Of a stretch of DNA of 9,424 bases, positions 1 to 6,752 are shown piece by piece. Position 1 is the first letter of the stretch; every line of letters begins with the position of its first letter. The DNA lies in contig JALHUC010000446.1 in NCBI GenBank assembly GCA_022865845.1, positions 1 to 9,424 of the forward strand, read 5' to 3'. A program made the position numbers and the translations under genes. The DNA is from a bacterium (GTDB taxonomy: Bacteria > BMS3Abin14). The notes under the pieces were generated by a model. It was not told where the DNA came from. It did no database searches and worked only from the letters and a program-made list of their open reading frames with translations.

Positions 1-662
1 AGAACGAAAAGCATCAGGAATGCAGATATTTCACCAGTTCTAAGAAGGGTGAAGGTCTGCCAGGTGGCCTGCGGCATCCTGGCAACGATACCGGCGAAAA
101 TGATAAGTGATATCCCGTTACCGATTCCTCTTTCAGTTATCTGCTCACCCAACCACATGATAAAGGCCGTTCCGGCCGTCATCGTGAGGACGGTCATAAG
201 TCTGAATCCCCAACCGGGATCCGGGACGATAGCCGCTCCGCCCGGGCTTGTCATCTGCTCAAGTCCTATAGAGATACCAAAACTTTGAAATGCGGCAAGA
301 CCGACTGTTCCGTATCGGGTGTACCTGATGATCGTGCGGCGGCCGGCCTCCCCCTCTTTGGATAAACGTTCCAAATGGGGTATGACCACCGTGAGCAGCT
401 GAATGATAATGCTTGCCGAGATGTAGGGCATGATTCCGAGAGCGAAGATGGCCATTCTCTCGAGGGCGCCCCCCGCAAACATGTCGAAAAAGCCCAGAAG
501 TGTTCCGGCAGCCTGTTTAAAGAACTCGCCCAGGGCATTTCCGTCTATGCCGGGTGTGGGAATATGAGCTCCGACCCGGTAGATAGCCAATAAACCGAAA
601 GTAAAGAAAATCCGTCTTTTCAGCTCAGGTATCTTGAAGATGTTCAGCAGGCTGGCAAGCAA
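1..662 (-). CDS. secY: Protein translocase subunit SecY (5' part; runs off the window)
   Basis: SecY is the pore subunit of the SecYEG channel in the inner membrane, which exports unfolded proteins and inserts membrane proteins. About 220 codons of the N-terminal half are present. The start reads (M)LASLLNIFKIPELKRRI, the usual cytoplasmic N-terminus, followed by a first hydrophobic segment (about residues 17-30), the plug region with IPTPGID (about 36-42), a helix around MAIFALGIMPYISASIII, and later the conserved ITERGIGNGISLIIF stretch. The start is TTG at 660-662. An in-frame TAG at 684-686 excludes any longer form and no in-frame ATG lies nearby, while GAGGGGG at 668-674 sits 5 nt upstream. 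It follows rplO by 10 nt, so translation is probably coupled to L15. The C-terminal half lies outside the window, so integrity of the full gene cannot be judged. Confidence 0.97.
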   Translation of the reverse strand, partial: MLASLLNIFKIPELKRRIFFTFGLLAIYRVGAHIPTPGIDGNALGEFFKQAAGTLLGFFDMFAGGALERMAIFALGIMPYISASIIIQLLTVVIPHLERLSKEGEAGRRTIIRYTRYGTVGLAAFQSFGISIGLEQMTSPGGAAIVPDPGWGFRLMTVLTMTAGTAFIMWLGEQITERGIGNGISLIIFAGIVARMPQATWQTFTLLRTGEISAFLMLFV

Positions 663-667
663 TTGGG

Positions 668-674
668 CCCCCTC
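668..674 (-). promoter_or_regulatory. Shine-Dalgarno for the TTG start of secY
   Basis: GAGGGGG lies 5 nt upstream of the TTG at 660-662 and overlaps the TGA stop of rplO (673-675). It decides the secY start, because the reading frame is closed by TAG at 684-686 and offers no nearby ATG. Confidence 0.8.
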
Positions 675-1107
675 AGATGATCTCTACTTTTCCGCCGGCC
701 TTTTCGATCTTAGAGGCCGCCGCGGCGCTGATTTTATGTGCCCTAACGGTAACGGCACGGGCAAGGTCCCCCTCAGCGAGGATCTTCACCGGCATTCCTT
801 TGCGAGCGAGACGCAACTTGACCATCAGATCGGGATCGATAACATCCACATCCTGGACCCGGTCCAAATCACGGAGGTTGACCACCGTGTACTCGGTACG
901 GAATATGTTAGTGAAGCCGCGTTTGGGAAGCCGCCGCTGCAGGGGCATCTGTCCACCCTCGAATCCGGCTTTTACTCCGCCACCAGAACGGGACCACTGG
1001 CCGTTGTGACCGCGACCGCAAGTCTTGCCTGAACCACTGCCAGGGCCGCGTCCAACTCGTTTACGGTTCCTGACTGAGCCCTTTGACGGCGTGAGTCTGT
1101 AAAGCAT
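673..1107 (-). CDS. rplO: 50S ribosomal protein L15
   Basis: L15 is a late-assembly protein of the large subunit that contacts several domains of 23S rRNA. The 144-aa product has the family's length and its hallmark N-terminus: a basic, glycine-rich arm (GRGPGSGSGKTCGRGHNGQ, about residues 19-37) that threads into rRNA. A globular C-terminal half follows with LRDLDRV and a typical end, KIEKAGGKVEII. The ATG follows the TAG of rpmD directly (TAGATG), and GGAGG lies 8 nt upstream inside the end of rpmD. The TGA stop is covered by the secY Shine-Dalgarno. This is the usual spc order L30-L15-SecY. Nothing is odd in the sequence. Confidence 0.98.
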   Translation of the reverse strand: MLYRLTPSKGSVRNRKRVGRGPGSGSGKTCGRGHNGQWSRSGGGVKAGFEGGQMPLQRRLPKRGFTNIFRTEYTVVNLRDLDRVQDVDVIDPDLMVKLRLARKGMPVKILAEGDLARAVTVRAHKISAAAASKIEKAGGKVEII

Positions 1108-1296
1108 CTATTCTTCCTCCACAGTCTCGACCCGGAGGAGATGGGAAACTTTATCGACCATCCCCCTGATACAGGGGTTGTCCTCGTGCCGGACTGTCTG
1201 GTTTAGCTTTCTCAATCCCAGGCTGCGCACCACCTTGTGGTGTTTACCCGGTCTGCCTATGGTGCTTTTCACCAATGTCACATCGATCTTGGCCAT
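1108..1296 (-). CDS. rpmD: 50S ribosomal protein L30
   Basis: L30 is a small protein on the large subunit surface. The 62-aa product matches the short bacterial form, with [26 protein letters not shown] forming the beta strand and first helix (the family's STIGRP...GLRK pattern) and an acidic tail VETVEEE. The start is ATG with GGGAG 8 nt upstream. It lies 16 nt after rpsE and ends with TAG immediately before the rplO ATG. L30 is absent from some bacterial lineages, such as cyanobacteria, so its presence is a mild taxonomic clue. Confidence 0.97.
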   Translation of the reverse strand: MAKIDVTLVKSTIGRPGKHHKVVRSLGLRKLNQTVRHEDNPCIRGMVDKVSHLLRVETVEEE

Positions 1297-1312
1297 TATG
1301 CAGTCTCCCGAA

Positions 1313-1840
1313 CTAGCCGTGCAGTATCTCGCTGACCTTCTTGCCGCGAATATTCGCTATGTCTTCTGGACTCCTGATGGAAAGGAGGCCTTCCATAACA
1401 GCTTTAAGAACGTTGTTGGGGTTGTTGGTCCCGAGAGACTTGGTAAGAATGTCTTTGATACCCAGGGCCTCCATCATGGCCCTCACAGGACCGCCGGCAA
1501 TAACTCCGGTACCCGGACTGGCCGGCTTCAGGAGGACCTTTGCAGCTCCCCACCTCCCCATGACCTGATGGTGGATAGTGGAACCTTTCAGAGGAATCCT
1601 GTAGAGGCTTTTCTTTGCGTTTTCAATCCCCTTGCGGATTGCTTCGGGCACTTCGTTGGCCTTCCCGTACCCTACACCCACGAGACCCTTACCGTCACCT
1701 ACCACCACAAGGGCACTGAAGCGAAATCTCCGCCCGCCCTTAACGACTTTGGCTACACGGTTGATAAATACGACCTTGTCGATGAGTTCAGTCTCGTCGA
1801 TGGTCACGTCTCTCAACGGTTGCTTAAAGGCTTTCTTCAT
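1313..1840 (-). CDS. rpsE: 30S ribosomal protein S5
   Basis: S5 lies near the decoding centre and the mRNA entry channel of the 30S subunit, together with S3 and S4, and affects translational accuracy and mRNA unwinding. The 175-aa product has an N-terminal double-stranded-RNA-binding-like domain ([20 protein letters not shown], about residues 31-50, then [12 protein letters not shown]) and the C-terminal S5 domain with [19 protein letters not shown] and [14 protein letters not shown]. The start is ATG. The properly spaced Shine-Dalgarno is weak (AGGTG, 7 nt upstream), but three CAGGAC hexamers lie a little further up. The 45-nt gap to rplR is among the larger ones in the window. Length and motifs are otherwise normal. 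Confidence 0.98.
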   Translation of the reverse strand: MKKAFKQPLRDVTIDETELIDKVVFINRVAKVVKGGRRFRFSALVVVGDGKGLVGVGYGKANEVPEAIRKGIENAKKSLYRIPLKGSTIHHQVMGRWGAAKVLLKPASPGTGVIAGGPVRAMMEALGIKDILTKSLGTNNPNNVLKAVMEGLLSIRSPEDIANIRGKKVSEILHG

Positions 1841-1855
1841 ACTTTTGCACCTATC

Positions 1856-1880
1856 GTCCTGTCTGGTGTCCTGGGTCCTG
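1856..1880 (-). repeat. Three CAGGAC hexamers in the rplR-rpsE gap
   Basis: On the transcript strand CAGGAC occurs at 1875-1880, 1868-1873 and 1856-1861, all within the 45-nt gap before rpsE. Each contains AGGA, which resembles a Shine-Dalgarno core, but even the closest is about 16 nt from the ATG. They may be standby ribosome-binding sequence or chance. Confidence 0.35.
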
Positions 1881-1885
1881 AGAGT

Positions 1886-2254
1886 CTAAAACTTCAGGCC
1901 CCCGTCCCTGACGGCTTCCGCTAGCGCCTTGACCCGGCCGTGGTACTTGAACCCGCCCCGGTCAAAGGAAACCGCCTCTATTTTCTTCGTTGCAGCGCGC
2001 TCGGCCAGGAGTTGTCCAACCTCCCGGGCCGCGTCAACATTTCCGCAGTTCCTGTTAGATCCTCGGAGCTGTGCTTCCATGGTCGATGCACTTGCCATTA
2101 CAGCACCTAAATCGTCATTGATGATCTGGGCATATATATGACGGGTGCTCCTGAAGATCGACAGTCGCGGCCTTTCCGCGGTCCCGTGTATCTTGCTCCG
2201 TATGCGCCTCCGCCTGTTCAGGCGGTTTCTCTTCTTGTCTTCAATCCTGCCCAC
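1886..2254 (-). CDS. rplR: 50S ribosomal protein L18
   Basis: L18 binds 5S rRNA and, with L5, helps install it in the central protuberance of the 50S subunit. The 122-aa product has a very basic N-terminal arm ([16 protein letters not shown], about residues 7-22), the conserved [25 protein letters not shown] segment, and the family's terminal motif [18 protein letters not shown]...GGLKF. The start codon is GTG at 2252-2254, not ATG. It is supported by GGAGGG at 2263-2268, 8 nt upstream, and by the expected N-terminal length. It follows rplF by 24 nt. The non-ATG start is the only unusual point. Confidence 0.97.
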   Translation of the reverse strand: MGRIEDKKRNRLNRRRRIRSKIHGTAERPRLSIFRSTRHIYAQIINDDLGAVMASASTMEAQLRGSNRNCGNVDAAREVGQLLAERAATKKIEAVSFDRGGFKYHGRVKALAEAVRDGGLKF

Positions 2255-2262
2255 TTTACAAA

Positions 2263-2268
2263 CCCTCC
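2263..2268 (-). promoter_or_regulatory. Shine-Dalgarno for the GTG start of rplR
   Basis: GGAGGG lies 8 nt upstream of the GTG at 2252-2254 in the 24-nt gap after rplF. Its spacing supports GTG as the true L18 start. Confidence 0.75.
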
Positions 2269-2278
2269 AAAACAGTGC

Positions 2279-2815
2279 TTATACGCCTGTTTTCCCGGCC
2301 TTGCGCCTGATTTTTTCCCCGACGTACATTATCCCCTTGCCCTTGTAGGGTTCGGGGGGCCTGATCGCCCGGATATTAGCCGCAATCTGACCGACTTTTT
2401 CCTTGTCGATACCGCTTATGGTGATCCGGTTTGATTTATCTACCTCAGCTGAAATACCCTCGGGCAGAGGAAATTCCACCGGGTGAGAAAAACCAACATG
2501 AATCTCGAGACCATTACCTTTGGACATAGCCCTGTAGCCTACACCCACCATATCCAACTCTTTTTTGTATCCCTCCGAAACACCCACCACCATATTGCTG
2601 AGCAGGGTGCGAGTCAGGCCCTGGAAAGCGGTCTTTTCCTTGGGTCGGGAGGGTGGGAGCACCTGCAGGCTGTCGCTGCCGATTTCGATCTGGACTCCCA
2701 GAGGGAGATCCCGGCTCAGAAGTCCCTTGGGTCCCTTGACCGTTGCCTTGCGCCCATCAAGTTTGACCTCGACCCCGCTAGGGATGGGAACCGGCTGTTT
2801 TCCTATTCTCGACAT
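2279..2815 (-). CDS. rplF: 50S ribosomal protein L6
   Basis: L6 lies near the GTPase-associated centre and the sarcin-ricin loop of the 50S subunit. The chosen start gives 178 aa beginning MSRIGKQPVPIPSGVEV, the standard N-terminus. The open frame extends 9 codons further upstream, but that extension has no family counterpart, and GGAG lies 8 nt before the ATG at 2813-2815. Two repeated alpha/beta domains are recognisable: the first through about residue 80, the second with GVGYRAM, the strand HVGFSHPVEF and the conserved PPEPYKGKGIMYVGE near the C-terminus. A 64-nt gap with a small hairpin separates it from rpsH. No anomaly is seen. Confidence 0.97.
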   Translation of the reverse strand: MSRIGKQPVPIPSGVEVKLDGRKATVKGPKGLLSRDLPLGVQIEIGSDSLQVLPPSRPKEKTAFQGLTRTLLSNMVVGVSEGYKKELDMVGVGYRAMSKGNGLEIHVGFSHPVEFPLPEGISAEVDKSNRITISGIDKEKVGQIAANIRAIRPPEPYKGKGIMYVGEKIRRKAGKTGV

Positions 2816-2843
2816 GGTTAACTCTCCACACTGTTTCTTCAAA

Positions 2844-2859
2844 CCTGCCGGAAGGCAGG
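2844..2859 (-). other. Small perfect hairpin between rpsH and rplF
   Basis: The transcript carries CCUGCC-UUCC-GGCAGG, a perfect 6-bp GC-rich stem with a 4-nt loop, in the 64-nt gap between S8 and L6, the longest gap in the window. It is followed by UUUGAAG rather than a U-run, so it is not a convincing intrinsic terminator. It may affect mRNA processing, stability or translation of rplF; this is inference. Confidence 0.5.
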
Positions 2860-2879
2860 AGGCAGTGAACGCTCATCTG

Positions 2880-3278
2880 TTACCAGATATAGCAGAGGAC
2901 CTCACCACCCACGTTTTGAACCTTGGACTCCCTGTCAGTAAGAATACCTTTGGAAGTTGACAGAATAGCAATACCGAGCCCGTTGAGCACTCTCGGGACC
3001 TGTTTGGCATTCACATAAACTCGCCGCCCAGGTTTGCTGATCCGCTTCAGATTCTCAATGGCCGGAGCGTCCGGATCTCCATACTTGAGGGTGATCCGGA
3101 GAACACCTTGTTTGGTATCCTCGATCATCCTGTAATTTATGATGTAACCCTCCTCCTTCAGTATCCGTGCTATACCTTCCTTCAGCGCGGAAGCGGGTAC
3201 ATCAACTTTCTCCTTGCCGGCCATGAGAGCGTTTCGGACCCTCGTAAGCATATCAGCGATGGGATCAGTCATGGACAT
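2880..3278 (-). CDS. rpsH: 30S ribosomal protein S8
   Basis: S8 binds the central domain of 16S rRNA early in 30S assembly. In E. coli it also represses the spc operon by binding mRNA at the start of rplE. The product is 132 aa, starting [20 protein letters not shown] at 3276-3278 is chosen because AGGAGG at 3288-3293 is 9 nt upstream; a second ATG at 3270-3272 (MTDPIAD) would be 15 nt away. The frame is open up to 3332, but that part overlaps rpsN and has no family counterpart. The C-terminal rRNA-binding half is typical: [12 protein letters not shown] followed by [11 protein letters not shown]. The gene lies 13 nt after rpsN, with its Shine-Dalgarno on the rpsN stop codon. I could not confirm an S8 operator upstream of rplE. 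Confidence 0.97.
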   Translation of the reverse strand: MSMTDPIADMLTRVRNALMAGKEKVDVPASALKEGIARILKEEGYIINYRMIEDTKQGVLRITLKYGDPDAPAIENLKRISKPGRRVYVNAKQVPRVLNGLGIAILSTSKGILTDRESKVQNVGGEVLCYIW

Positions 3279-3291
3279 ATCAACAATCCTC

Positions 3292-3477
3292 CTACCAGCT
3301 TGCCTTAACGACGCCCGGGATTTCTCCAGCAAGGGCCCGGTTCCTGAAACAGATTCTACACATGGCGAAGCGTCTCAGGAACGCACGGGACCGGCCACAG
3401 ATGGGACATCTGTTGTATGCGCGGACAGCGTATTTGGGTTTTCGTCTGGCTTTGTTAACTAGGGCTTTCTTAGCCAT
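3292..3477 (-). CDS. rpsN: 30S ribosomal protein S14, zinc-binding (type Z)
   Basis: S14 lies in the 30S head and is needed for late small-subunit assembly and tRNA positioning. The 61-aa product is the short zinc form: Cys24 and Cys27 (CPIC) with Cys40 and Cys43 (CRIC) make a complete C-x2-C...C-x2-C zinc site. The longer gammaproteobacterial form (about 101 aa) lacks this site. The C-terminus [11 protein letters not shown] is the family's usual end. The start is ATG with a purine-rich GGAGGAGAA directly upstream. It lies between rplE (13 nt) and rpsH (13 nt), the normal spc position. All four ligands are present, so the protein should depend on zinc; a zinc-free paralogue elsewhere cannot be excluded. 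Confidence 0.97.
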   Translation of the reverse strand: MAKKALVNKARRKPKYAVRAYNRCPICGRSRAFLRRFAMCRICFRNRALAGEIPGVVKASW

Positions 3478-3490
3478 TTCTCCTCCAGTC

Positions 3491-4030
3491 CTACTTTCTG
3501 AACGGCATACCTATAAGGGCCAGGAGCTCTTTGGCCTCCTCGTCGGTCTTGGCGCTCGTAACGATGGTGATATTCATACCTTTGATCTTCTCGACGTCGT
3601 CGTAATTAACTTCCGGGAAAATAAGCTGTTCCCGAACACCGAGAGTATAGTTGCCCCGTCCGTCAAAACCCCTGGGGGAGACACCCTTGAAGTCCCTTAC
3701 CCTTGGAAGTGCGATGTTGAGAAGCCGGTAAATGAAATCGTACATCCGCATTCTTCTCAGGGTCACACAACACCCGATGGGATTGCCCTCCCGGAGCTTA
3801 AAATTAGCGATTGATTTTCTGGCCCTCGTGAGCACAGGTCTCTGGCCTGTGATCGTGGCCAGTTCCTCCATGGAGGTGTCAAGGATGCGTGCATTTTCCA
3901 ATGCCTCACCCAGACCCATGTTAAGCACTATCTTTTCCAGTCTCGGCACCTGCATAACGTTGCTATAATTGAACGTCTTCATCATGGCCGGGACGACTTC
4001 TTCCCTGTATCTATTCTTAATGTCACTCAT
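3491..4030 (-). CDS. rplE: 50S ribosomal protein L5
   Basis: L5 binds 5S rRNA together with L18 and forms part of the central protuberance, contacting S13 and the P-site tRNA. The 179-aa product has the family's full length. Recognisable parts are [20 protein letters not shown] (about residues 24-43), [22 protein letters not shown] (about 61-82), the rRNA-contacting loop with [16 protein letters not shown], and the C-terminal [20 protein letters not shown]. The start is ATG at 4028-4030. Its Shine-Dalgarno is weak (a GAGAG about 9 nt upstream), so initiation may depend on coupling to rplX, which ends 16 nt before. In E. coli this junction is the S8 repressor target, but the short gap here leaves little room outside coding sequence. 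Confidence 0.98.
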   Translation of the reverse strand: MSDIKNRYREEVVPAMMKTFNYSNVMQVPRLEKIVLNMGLGEALENARILDTSMEELATITGQRPVLTRARKSIANFKLREGNPIGCCVTLRRMRMYDFIYRLLNIALPRVRDFKGVSPRGFDGRGNYTLGVREQLIFPEVNYDDVEKIKGMNITIVTSAKTDEEAKELLALIGMPFRK

Positions 4031-4046
4031 GGGAAATCACTCTCGA

Positions 4047-4367
4047 TCAGTCAAAGGATTCGCCGCAACCGGCACACAGACGGACGACATGACCATCCTC
4101 CAAGCGCTGCCTGCGGATCCGGACGCCTTTGCCGCACTTTTCACAGAAAAGCATGACGTTGGAAAGGTGCAAAGTCCCTTCCCGCTCAATAATGCCACCT
4201 TGCTTCTGGCCACTGGAGGGTTTCTGATGGCGTTTGATGAAATTCACCTTTTCCACAATTACTCTATCCTTGTCCCTCAGGACACGGAGTACCTTGCCCT
4301 TTTTACCCTTTTCTTTCCCCGCCGTAACAACGACGAAGTCGTTCCTTTTGATAGCGATACCAGACAT
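4047..4367 (-). CDS. rplX: 50S ribosomal protein L24
   Basis: L24 initiates folding of the 5' end of 23S rRNA and sits at the exit of the peptide tunnel. The 106-aa product has the N-terminal KOW fold (KRNDFVVVTAGKEKGKKGKV, about residues 7-26) and the conserved VNFIKRHQKP. Its C-terminus carries two CxxC knuckles (Cys75/Cys78 and Cys98/Cys101), a likely zinc-ribbon tail found in many but not all bacterial L24 proteins. The start is ATG with AGGAGG 5 nt upstream, and this Shine-Dalgarno overlaps the TAG stop of rplN. It is followed by rplE after 16 nt. Metal binding is inferred from the cysteine spacing only. Confidence 0.97.
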   Translation of the reverse strand: MSGIAIKRNDFVVVTAGKEKGKKGKVLRVLRDKDRVIVEKVNFIKRHQKPSSGQKQGGIIEREGTLHLSNVMLFCEKCGKGVRIRRQRLEDGHVVRLCAGCGESFD

Positions 4368-4376
4368 GGCAGCCTC

Positions 4377-4745
4377 CTAGAGGACCTCGGGTGCGAGCGA
4401 GACGATCTTCATGAAGTTCTTCCCTCTCAACTCCCGGGCAATGGGGCCGAAAATACGCGTACCGATCGGCTCTCGTGCCTCGTTGATAATAACCGCCGCG
4501 TTGTTGTCGAAACGGATGTAGGAACCGTCAGGCCTGCGAACCTCTTTTTTTGTCCGGACGATGACGGCCTTGTGCACCTCTCCTTTTTTTACTTTGGATT
4601 CGGGCACAGCCTCTTTGATAGAAACCACTATTATGTCGCCCACGCTGGCCGATTTACGCTTGGATCCACCGAGAATCCTGAAACACAGGACCTTTTTGGC
4701 ACCGCTGTTATCGGCAACGTCGAGTATCGTTTCAACCTTGATCAT
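4377..4745 (-). CDS. rplN: 50S ribosomal protein L14
   Basis: L14 lies at the subunit interface, forms an intersubunit bridge, and in the assembled ribosome packs beside L3 and L19. The 122-aa product has the exact family length and is highly conserved: it starts [19 protein letters not shown], has [13 protein letters not shown] (about residues 37-49), the [23 protein letters not shown] barrel segment, and ends FGPIARELR...[10 protein letters not shown]. The start is ATG with AGAGGA 8 nt upstream. It is the first gene of the spc block and follows rpsQ by 29 nt with no terminator between them, so the S10 and spc blocks are probably co-transcribed. Its usual partner L3 is not encoded in this cluster. 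Confidence 0.98.
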   Translation of the reverse strand: MIKVETILDVADNSGAKKVLCFRILGGSKRKSASVGDIIVVSIKEAVPESKVKKGEVHKAVIVRTKKEVRRPDGSYIRFDNNAAVIINEAREPIGTRIFGPIARELRGKNFMKIVSLAPEVL

Positions 4746-4774
4746 CTCTCAAATCCTCTTCAACAATGCGGGTT

Positions 4775-5044
4775 TCAGTCCTGTGGACCCCGCTCCAGAA
4801 CTTCAAGGAGCCGCCACCTCTTGTTTTTAGAAAGCGGCCGTGTTTCGACGATCCTGACAATGTCACCAACGTTAAGGTCGTTCGTTTCATCGTGGACCTT
4901 GTACTTAACTCGCTTGCTCACAATCTTTTTGAATACAGGATGAGCAAAACGTCTCTGGACCTGGACAACAGCTGTTTTTTCCATACGGCTGCTCACCACT
5001 GTACCGCTAATGATCTTCCGTTGGTTGCTTTTGGTTTCCGACAT
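4775..5044 (-). CDS. rpsQ: 30S ribosomal protein S17
   Basis: S17 is a primary 16S rRNA-binding protein with an OB fold, acting early in 30S assembly. The product is 89 aa. After a short basic N-terminus it has the family pattern [31 protein letters not shown] (about residues 12-42), then the KYKVHDE and [21 protein letters not shown] segments that form the rest of the barrel. The ATG at 5042-5044 is preferred: AGAGGA lies 7 nt upstream. A GTG one codon earlier would add a single residue. The ATG overlaps the rpmC stop by one base (TGATG), a typical coupled junction. Confidence 0.97.
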   Translation of the reverse strand: MSETKSNQRKIISGTVVSSRMEKTAVVQVQRRFAHPVFKKIVSKRVKYKVHDETNDLNVGDIVRIVETRPLSKNKRWRLLEVLERGPQD

Positions 5045-5250
5045 CACTCAGTCCTCTCGGCCGACTGCTCTTTCTGGGCGATCACGGTCTTGACCCGCGC
5101 CAGATCCTTTTTGGTCAGCGGTAGTCGCATTGGGTTCTCCAGTTGATTGGTCGCAAGTTGAAAACGCAGGTTGAACAGCTCCGCATTAAGATCGCCTTCC
5201 TTTTGCCGAAGCTCATCCAGTGTCAGATCACGAAGTTCACTTGGCTTCAT
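5044..5250 (-). CDS. rpmC: 50S ribosomal protein L29
   Basis: L29 is a small two-helix protein near the peptide exit tunnel; with L23 it forms the docking area for trigger factor and the signal recognition particle. The 68-aa product reads [20 protein letters not shown] and has the conserved core [21 protein letters not shown] (about residues 23-43), then the second helix [13 protein letters not shown]. Two ATGs are adjacent (5251-5253 and 5248-5250). The second is chosen because it gives the family's MKxxELR start and lies 7 nt after GGGAGG; the first is 4 nt away. Either choice overlaps the rplP stop (ATGATG). Confidence 0.96.
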   Translation of the reverse strand: MKPSELRDLTLDELRQKEGDLNAELFNLRFQLATNQLENPMRLPLTKKDLARVKTVIAQKEQSAERTE

Positions 5251-5663
5251 CATATTTCCTCCCTGACCAGAATCCTGGTTTTAATAGGGAGTTTGTGGGA
5301 GGCGAGCCTCATGGCCTCTTTGGCAACGGCTTCAGTGACACCCTCGAGTTCGTATAAAACGCGGCCTGGCTTGACCACCGCTACCCATGCCTCCGGTGAG
5401 CCTTTACCTTTACCCATCCTGGTTTCCGCCGGTTTACTTGTAATGGGTTTGTGGGGGAAGATACGAATCCATACCTTGCCACCCCTTTTGACGTGCCGGG
5501 TGATGGCGATACGGGCGGATTCGATCTGGCGCGCTGTTAGCCATCCGGGCGTAAGAGCCTGGAGTCCAAAATCTCCAAAGCTGAGCTTATTGCCTCTCAT
5601 CGCGGCGCCTCTCATGCGGCCCTTCATCTGTTTTCTGTATTTAACCTTCTTGGGCATTAACAT
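5250..5663 (-). CDS. rplP: 50S ribosomal protein L16
   Basis: L16 binds between the A site and the central protuberance of the 50S subunit, helps position aminoacyl-tRNA and is among the last proteins added. The 137-aa product begins [19 protein letters not shown], the standard N-terminus. It contains [22 protein letters not shown] (about residues 30-51), the [14 protein letters not shown] segment and the [19 protein letters not shown] loop (about 82-100) near the peptidyl-transferase centre. The start is ATG at 5661-5663 with GGGAG 8 nt upstream. It follows rpsC after 52 nt, a comparatively long gap in which I see no clear structure. It overlaps rpmC at its 3' end. Confidence 0.98.
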   Translation of the reverse strand: MLMPKKVKYRKQMKGRMRGAAMRGNKLSFGDFGLQALTPGWLTARQIESARIAITRHVKRGGKVWIRIFPHKPITSKPAETRMGKGKGSPEAWVAVVKPGRVLYELEGVTEAVAKEAMRLASHKLPIKTRILVREEI

Positions 5664-5715
5664 GACGCTGTCTCCCGGTAGAAACCCTTTTCAGGTCTCT
5701 GATCTACACTATTTG

Positions 5716-6372
5716 TCAGGCCTTGTTCTCGTCTCCGGCCGCCTCTTTTCCAGTGATCATGCCCTTGAAGACCCACACCTTTACACCGATGATCCCGTAG
5801 GTCGTCTTGGCCTCCGCAAAACCGTAATCGATATCGGCCCTGAGTGTCTGAAGCGGCACACGACCTTCCCTGTACCATTCCCGACGGGACATCTCGGCAC
5901 CGTTAAGGCGCCCGGCTACCATGACCTTGATCCCTTCGGCACCGAACCTGAGGGCTGATGAAACGCTCCTTTTCAGGGCACGCCTGAAGGCAACACGTCT
6001 CTCAAGCTGTCCGGCGATATTTTCCGCGACCAGTTGAGCCTCTATTTCCGGTTTCCGAACCTCAACGATATTGATGAAGATGTCTTTTTCGGTCATCTTC
6101 TGGATCTCGCGGCGCAACCCCTCGACTTCGGAGCCCTTCTTCCCAATGATTATCCCGGGCCGGGCCGCATGGATGTTGATCCTCGCACGTTTGGCCGTTC
6201 TCTCGATGATGATTTTCGACACTCCGGCGTTGAAGAGCCGCCCCTTTATGTAGTCGCGGATACGGATATCCTCGTGGAGTAGTTTGGCGTAGTCTTTTTC
6301 AGCGTACCAGCGTGAATCCCAATCCTTGATAACGCCTAAACGAAAACCCGTTGGGTGAACTTTCTGGCCCAA
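5716..6372 (-). CDS. rpsC: 30S ribosomal protein S3
   Basis: S3 lines the mRNA entry tunnel of the 30S subunit with S4 and S5 and has helicase-related roles. The 218-aa product starts (M)[21 protein letters not shown]. It contains a type II KH domain with the GKKG loop (residues 77-80, after ARPGIII) and the C-terminal domain with [19 protein letters not shown], the [18 protein letters not shown] motif and GVKVWVFKG. Codon 1 is TTG (6370-6372); the GQKVHP motif follows directly, so no ATG alternative fits. AAGGAGG at 6379-6385 lies 6 nt upstream and overlaps the rplV TAA. The C-terminal tail is short, a little under the E. coli length of 233 aa, which is common in the family. Confidence 0.98.
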   Translation of the reverse strand: MGQKVHPTGFRLGVIKDWDSRWYAEKDYAKLLHEDIRIRDYIKGRLFNAGVSKIIIERTAKRARINIHAARPGIIIGKKGSEVEGLRREIQKMTEKDIFINIVEVRKPEIEAQLVAENIAGQLERRVAFRRALKRSVSSALRFGAEGIKVMVAGRLNGAEMSRREWYREGRVPLQTLRADIDYGFAEAKTTYGIIGVKVWVFKGMITGKEAAGDENKA

Positions 6373-6378
6373 ATCTTT

Positions 6379-6385
6379 CCTCCTT
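6379..6385 (-). promoter_or_regulatory. Shine-Dalgarno for the TTG start of rpsC
   Basis: AAGGAGG lies 6 nt upstream of TTG at 6370-6372 and shares bases with the TAA of rplV (TAAGGAGG). A near-consensus ribosome-binding site may compensate for the weak start codon. Confidence 0.85.
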
Positions 6386-6716
6386 ATTTCTCTGAGAGGA
6401 CTACAGTTATATGACTCGTCCTCTTACGGATCGGGGTGGCCCTACCCATGGCTCGAGGCATGTGCCTCTTAAGGGTCGGACCCTCATCCACGAAGGCCTT
6501 GGCAATAACAAGGCCATCAGTGCTCATGTCGTGATTATTCTCCGCGTTGGCAACTGCGGCCTTGATCACCTTGACAAGAACGGGCGCTGCCGCCTTCTGA
6601 ACCAGACCGAGGGTCTGAAGAGCTTCGGTCACCGGTTTGCCCCGGACCATATCCATAACCAGCCTAACCTTCCTTGGTGCGATCCGGACATGCCTTGCTT
6701 TTGCTGTCGATTCCAT
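6384..6716 (-). CDS. rplV: 50S ribosomal protein L22
   Basis: L22 contacts all domains of 23S rRNA. Its long beta hairpin lines the peptide exit tunnel near the macrolide site and takes part in nascent-chain stalling. The 110-aa product has [18 protein letters not shown] (about residues 9-26), the helix with [18 protein letters not shown], and the extended hairpin sequence [22 protein letters not shown] followed by the terminal strand TVVLSEK. Length is typical and I see no insertion or deletion in the hairpin by eye. The start is ATG with AAGGA about 6 nt upstream. It follows rpsS by 36 nt, and its stop lies within the rpsC Shine-Dalgarno. Confidence 0.98.
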   Translation of the reverse strand: MESTAKARHVRIAPRKVRLVMDMVRGKPVTEALQTLGLVQKAAAPVLVKVIKAAVANAENNHDMSTDGLVIAKAFVDEGPTLKRHMPRAMGRATPIRKRTSHITVVLSEK

Positions 6717-6752
6717 ATTTCGTCCTTAGTATTCAGGGCTTTCAGGGGCAGG

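Noticed and set aside
1178..1924. Plus-strand open frame of 248 codons
   Set aside because: It is antisense to rpmD, rpsE and the end of rplR, with no family resemblance; the opposite strand explains this region fully.
2816..2842. Nine-residue N-terminal extension of rplF
   Set aside because: The family begins at MSRIGKQP and GGAG is correctly spaced for the ATG at 2813-2815; the extra codons have no counterpart.
2844..2859. Hairpin considered as an intrinsic terminator
   Set aside because: The stem is only 6 bp and is followed by UUUGAAG rather than a run of U, and it lies inside an operon whose downstream genes have no promoter of their own that I can see.
3279..3332. N-terminal extension of rpsH overlapping rpsN
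   Set aside because: The open frame continues upstream, but S8 proteins start at M(S)MTDPIADML and AGGAGG at 3288-3293 is placed for ATG at 3278; the extension is rpsN sequence read in another frame.
4031..4046. S8 repressor site at the rplX-rplE junction, as in E. coli
   Set aside because: The gap is only 16 nt and I could not identify the characteristic helix-21-like structure by eye, so I do not claim it.
3969..4943. Long plus-strand open frame of 324 codons
   Set aside because: It lies fully antisense to rplX, rplN and part of rpsQ, which are unmistakable. The translation has no recognisable domain and looks like a codon-bias shadow of conserved GC-rich genes.
5143..5958. Plus-strand open frame of 271 codons
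   Set aside because: It is antisense to rpmC, rplP and rpsC and crosses their boundaries. Its low-complexity composition and lack of any recognised motif mark it as a shadow frame.
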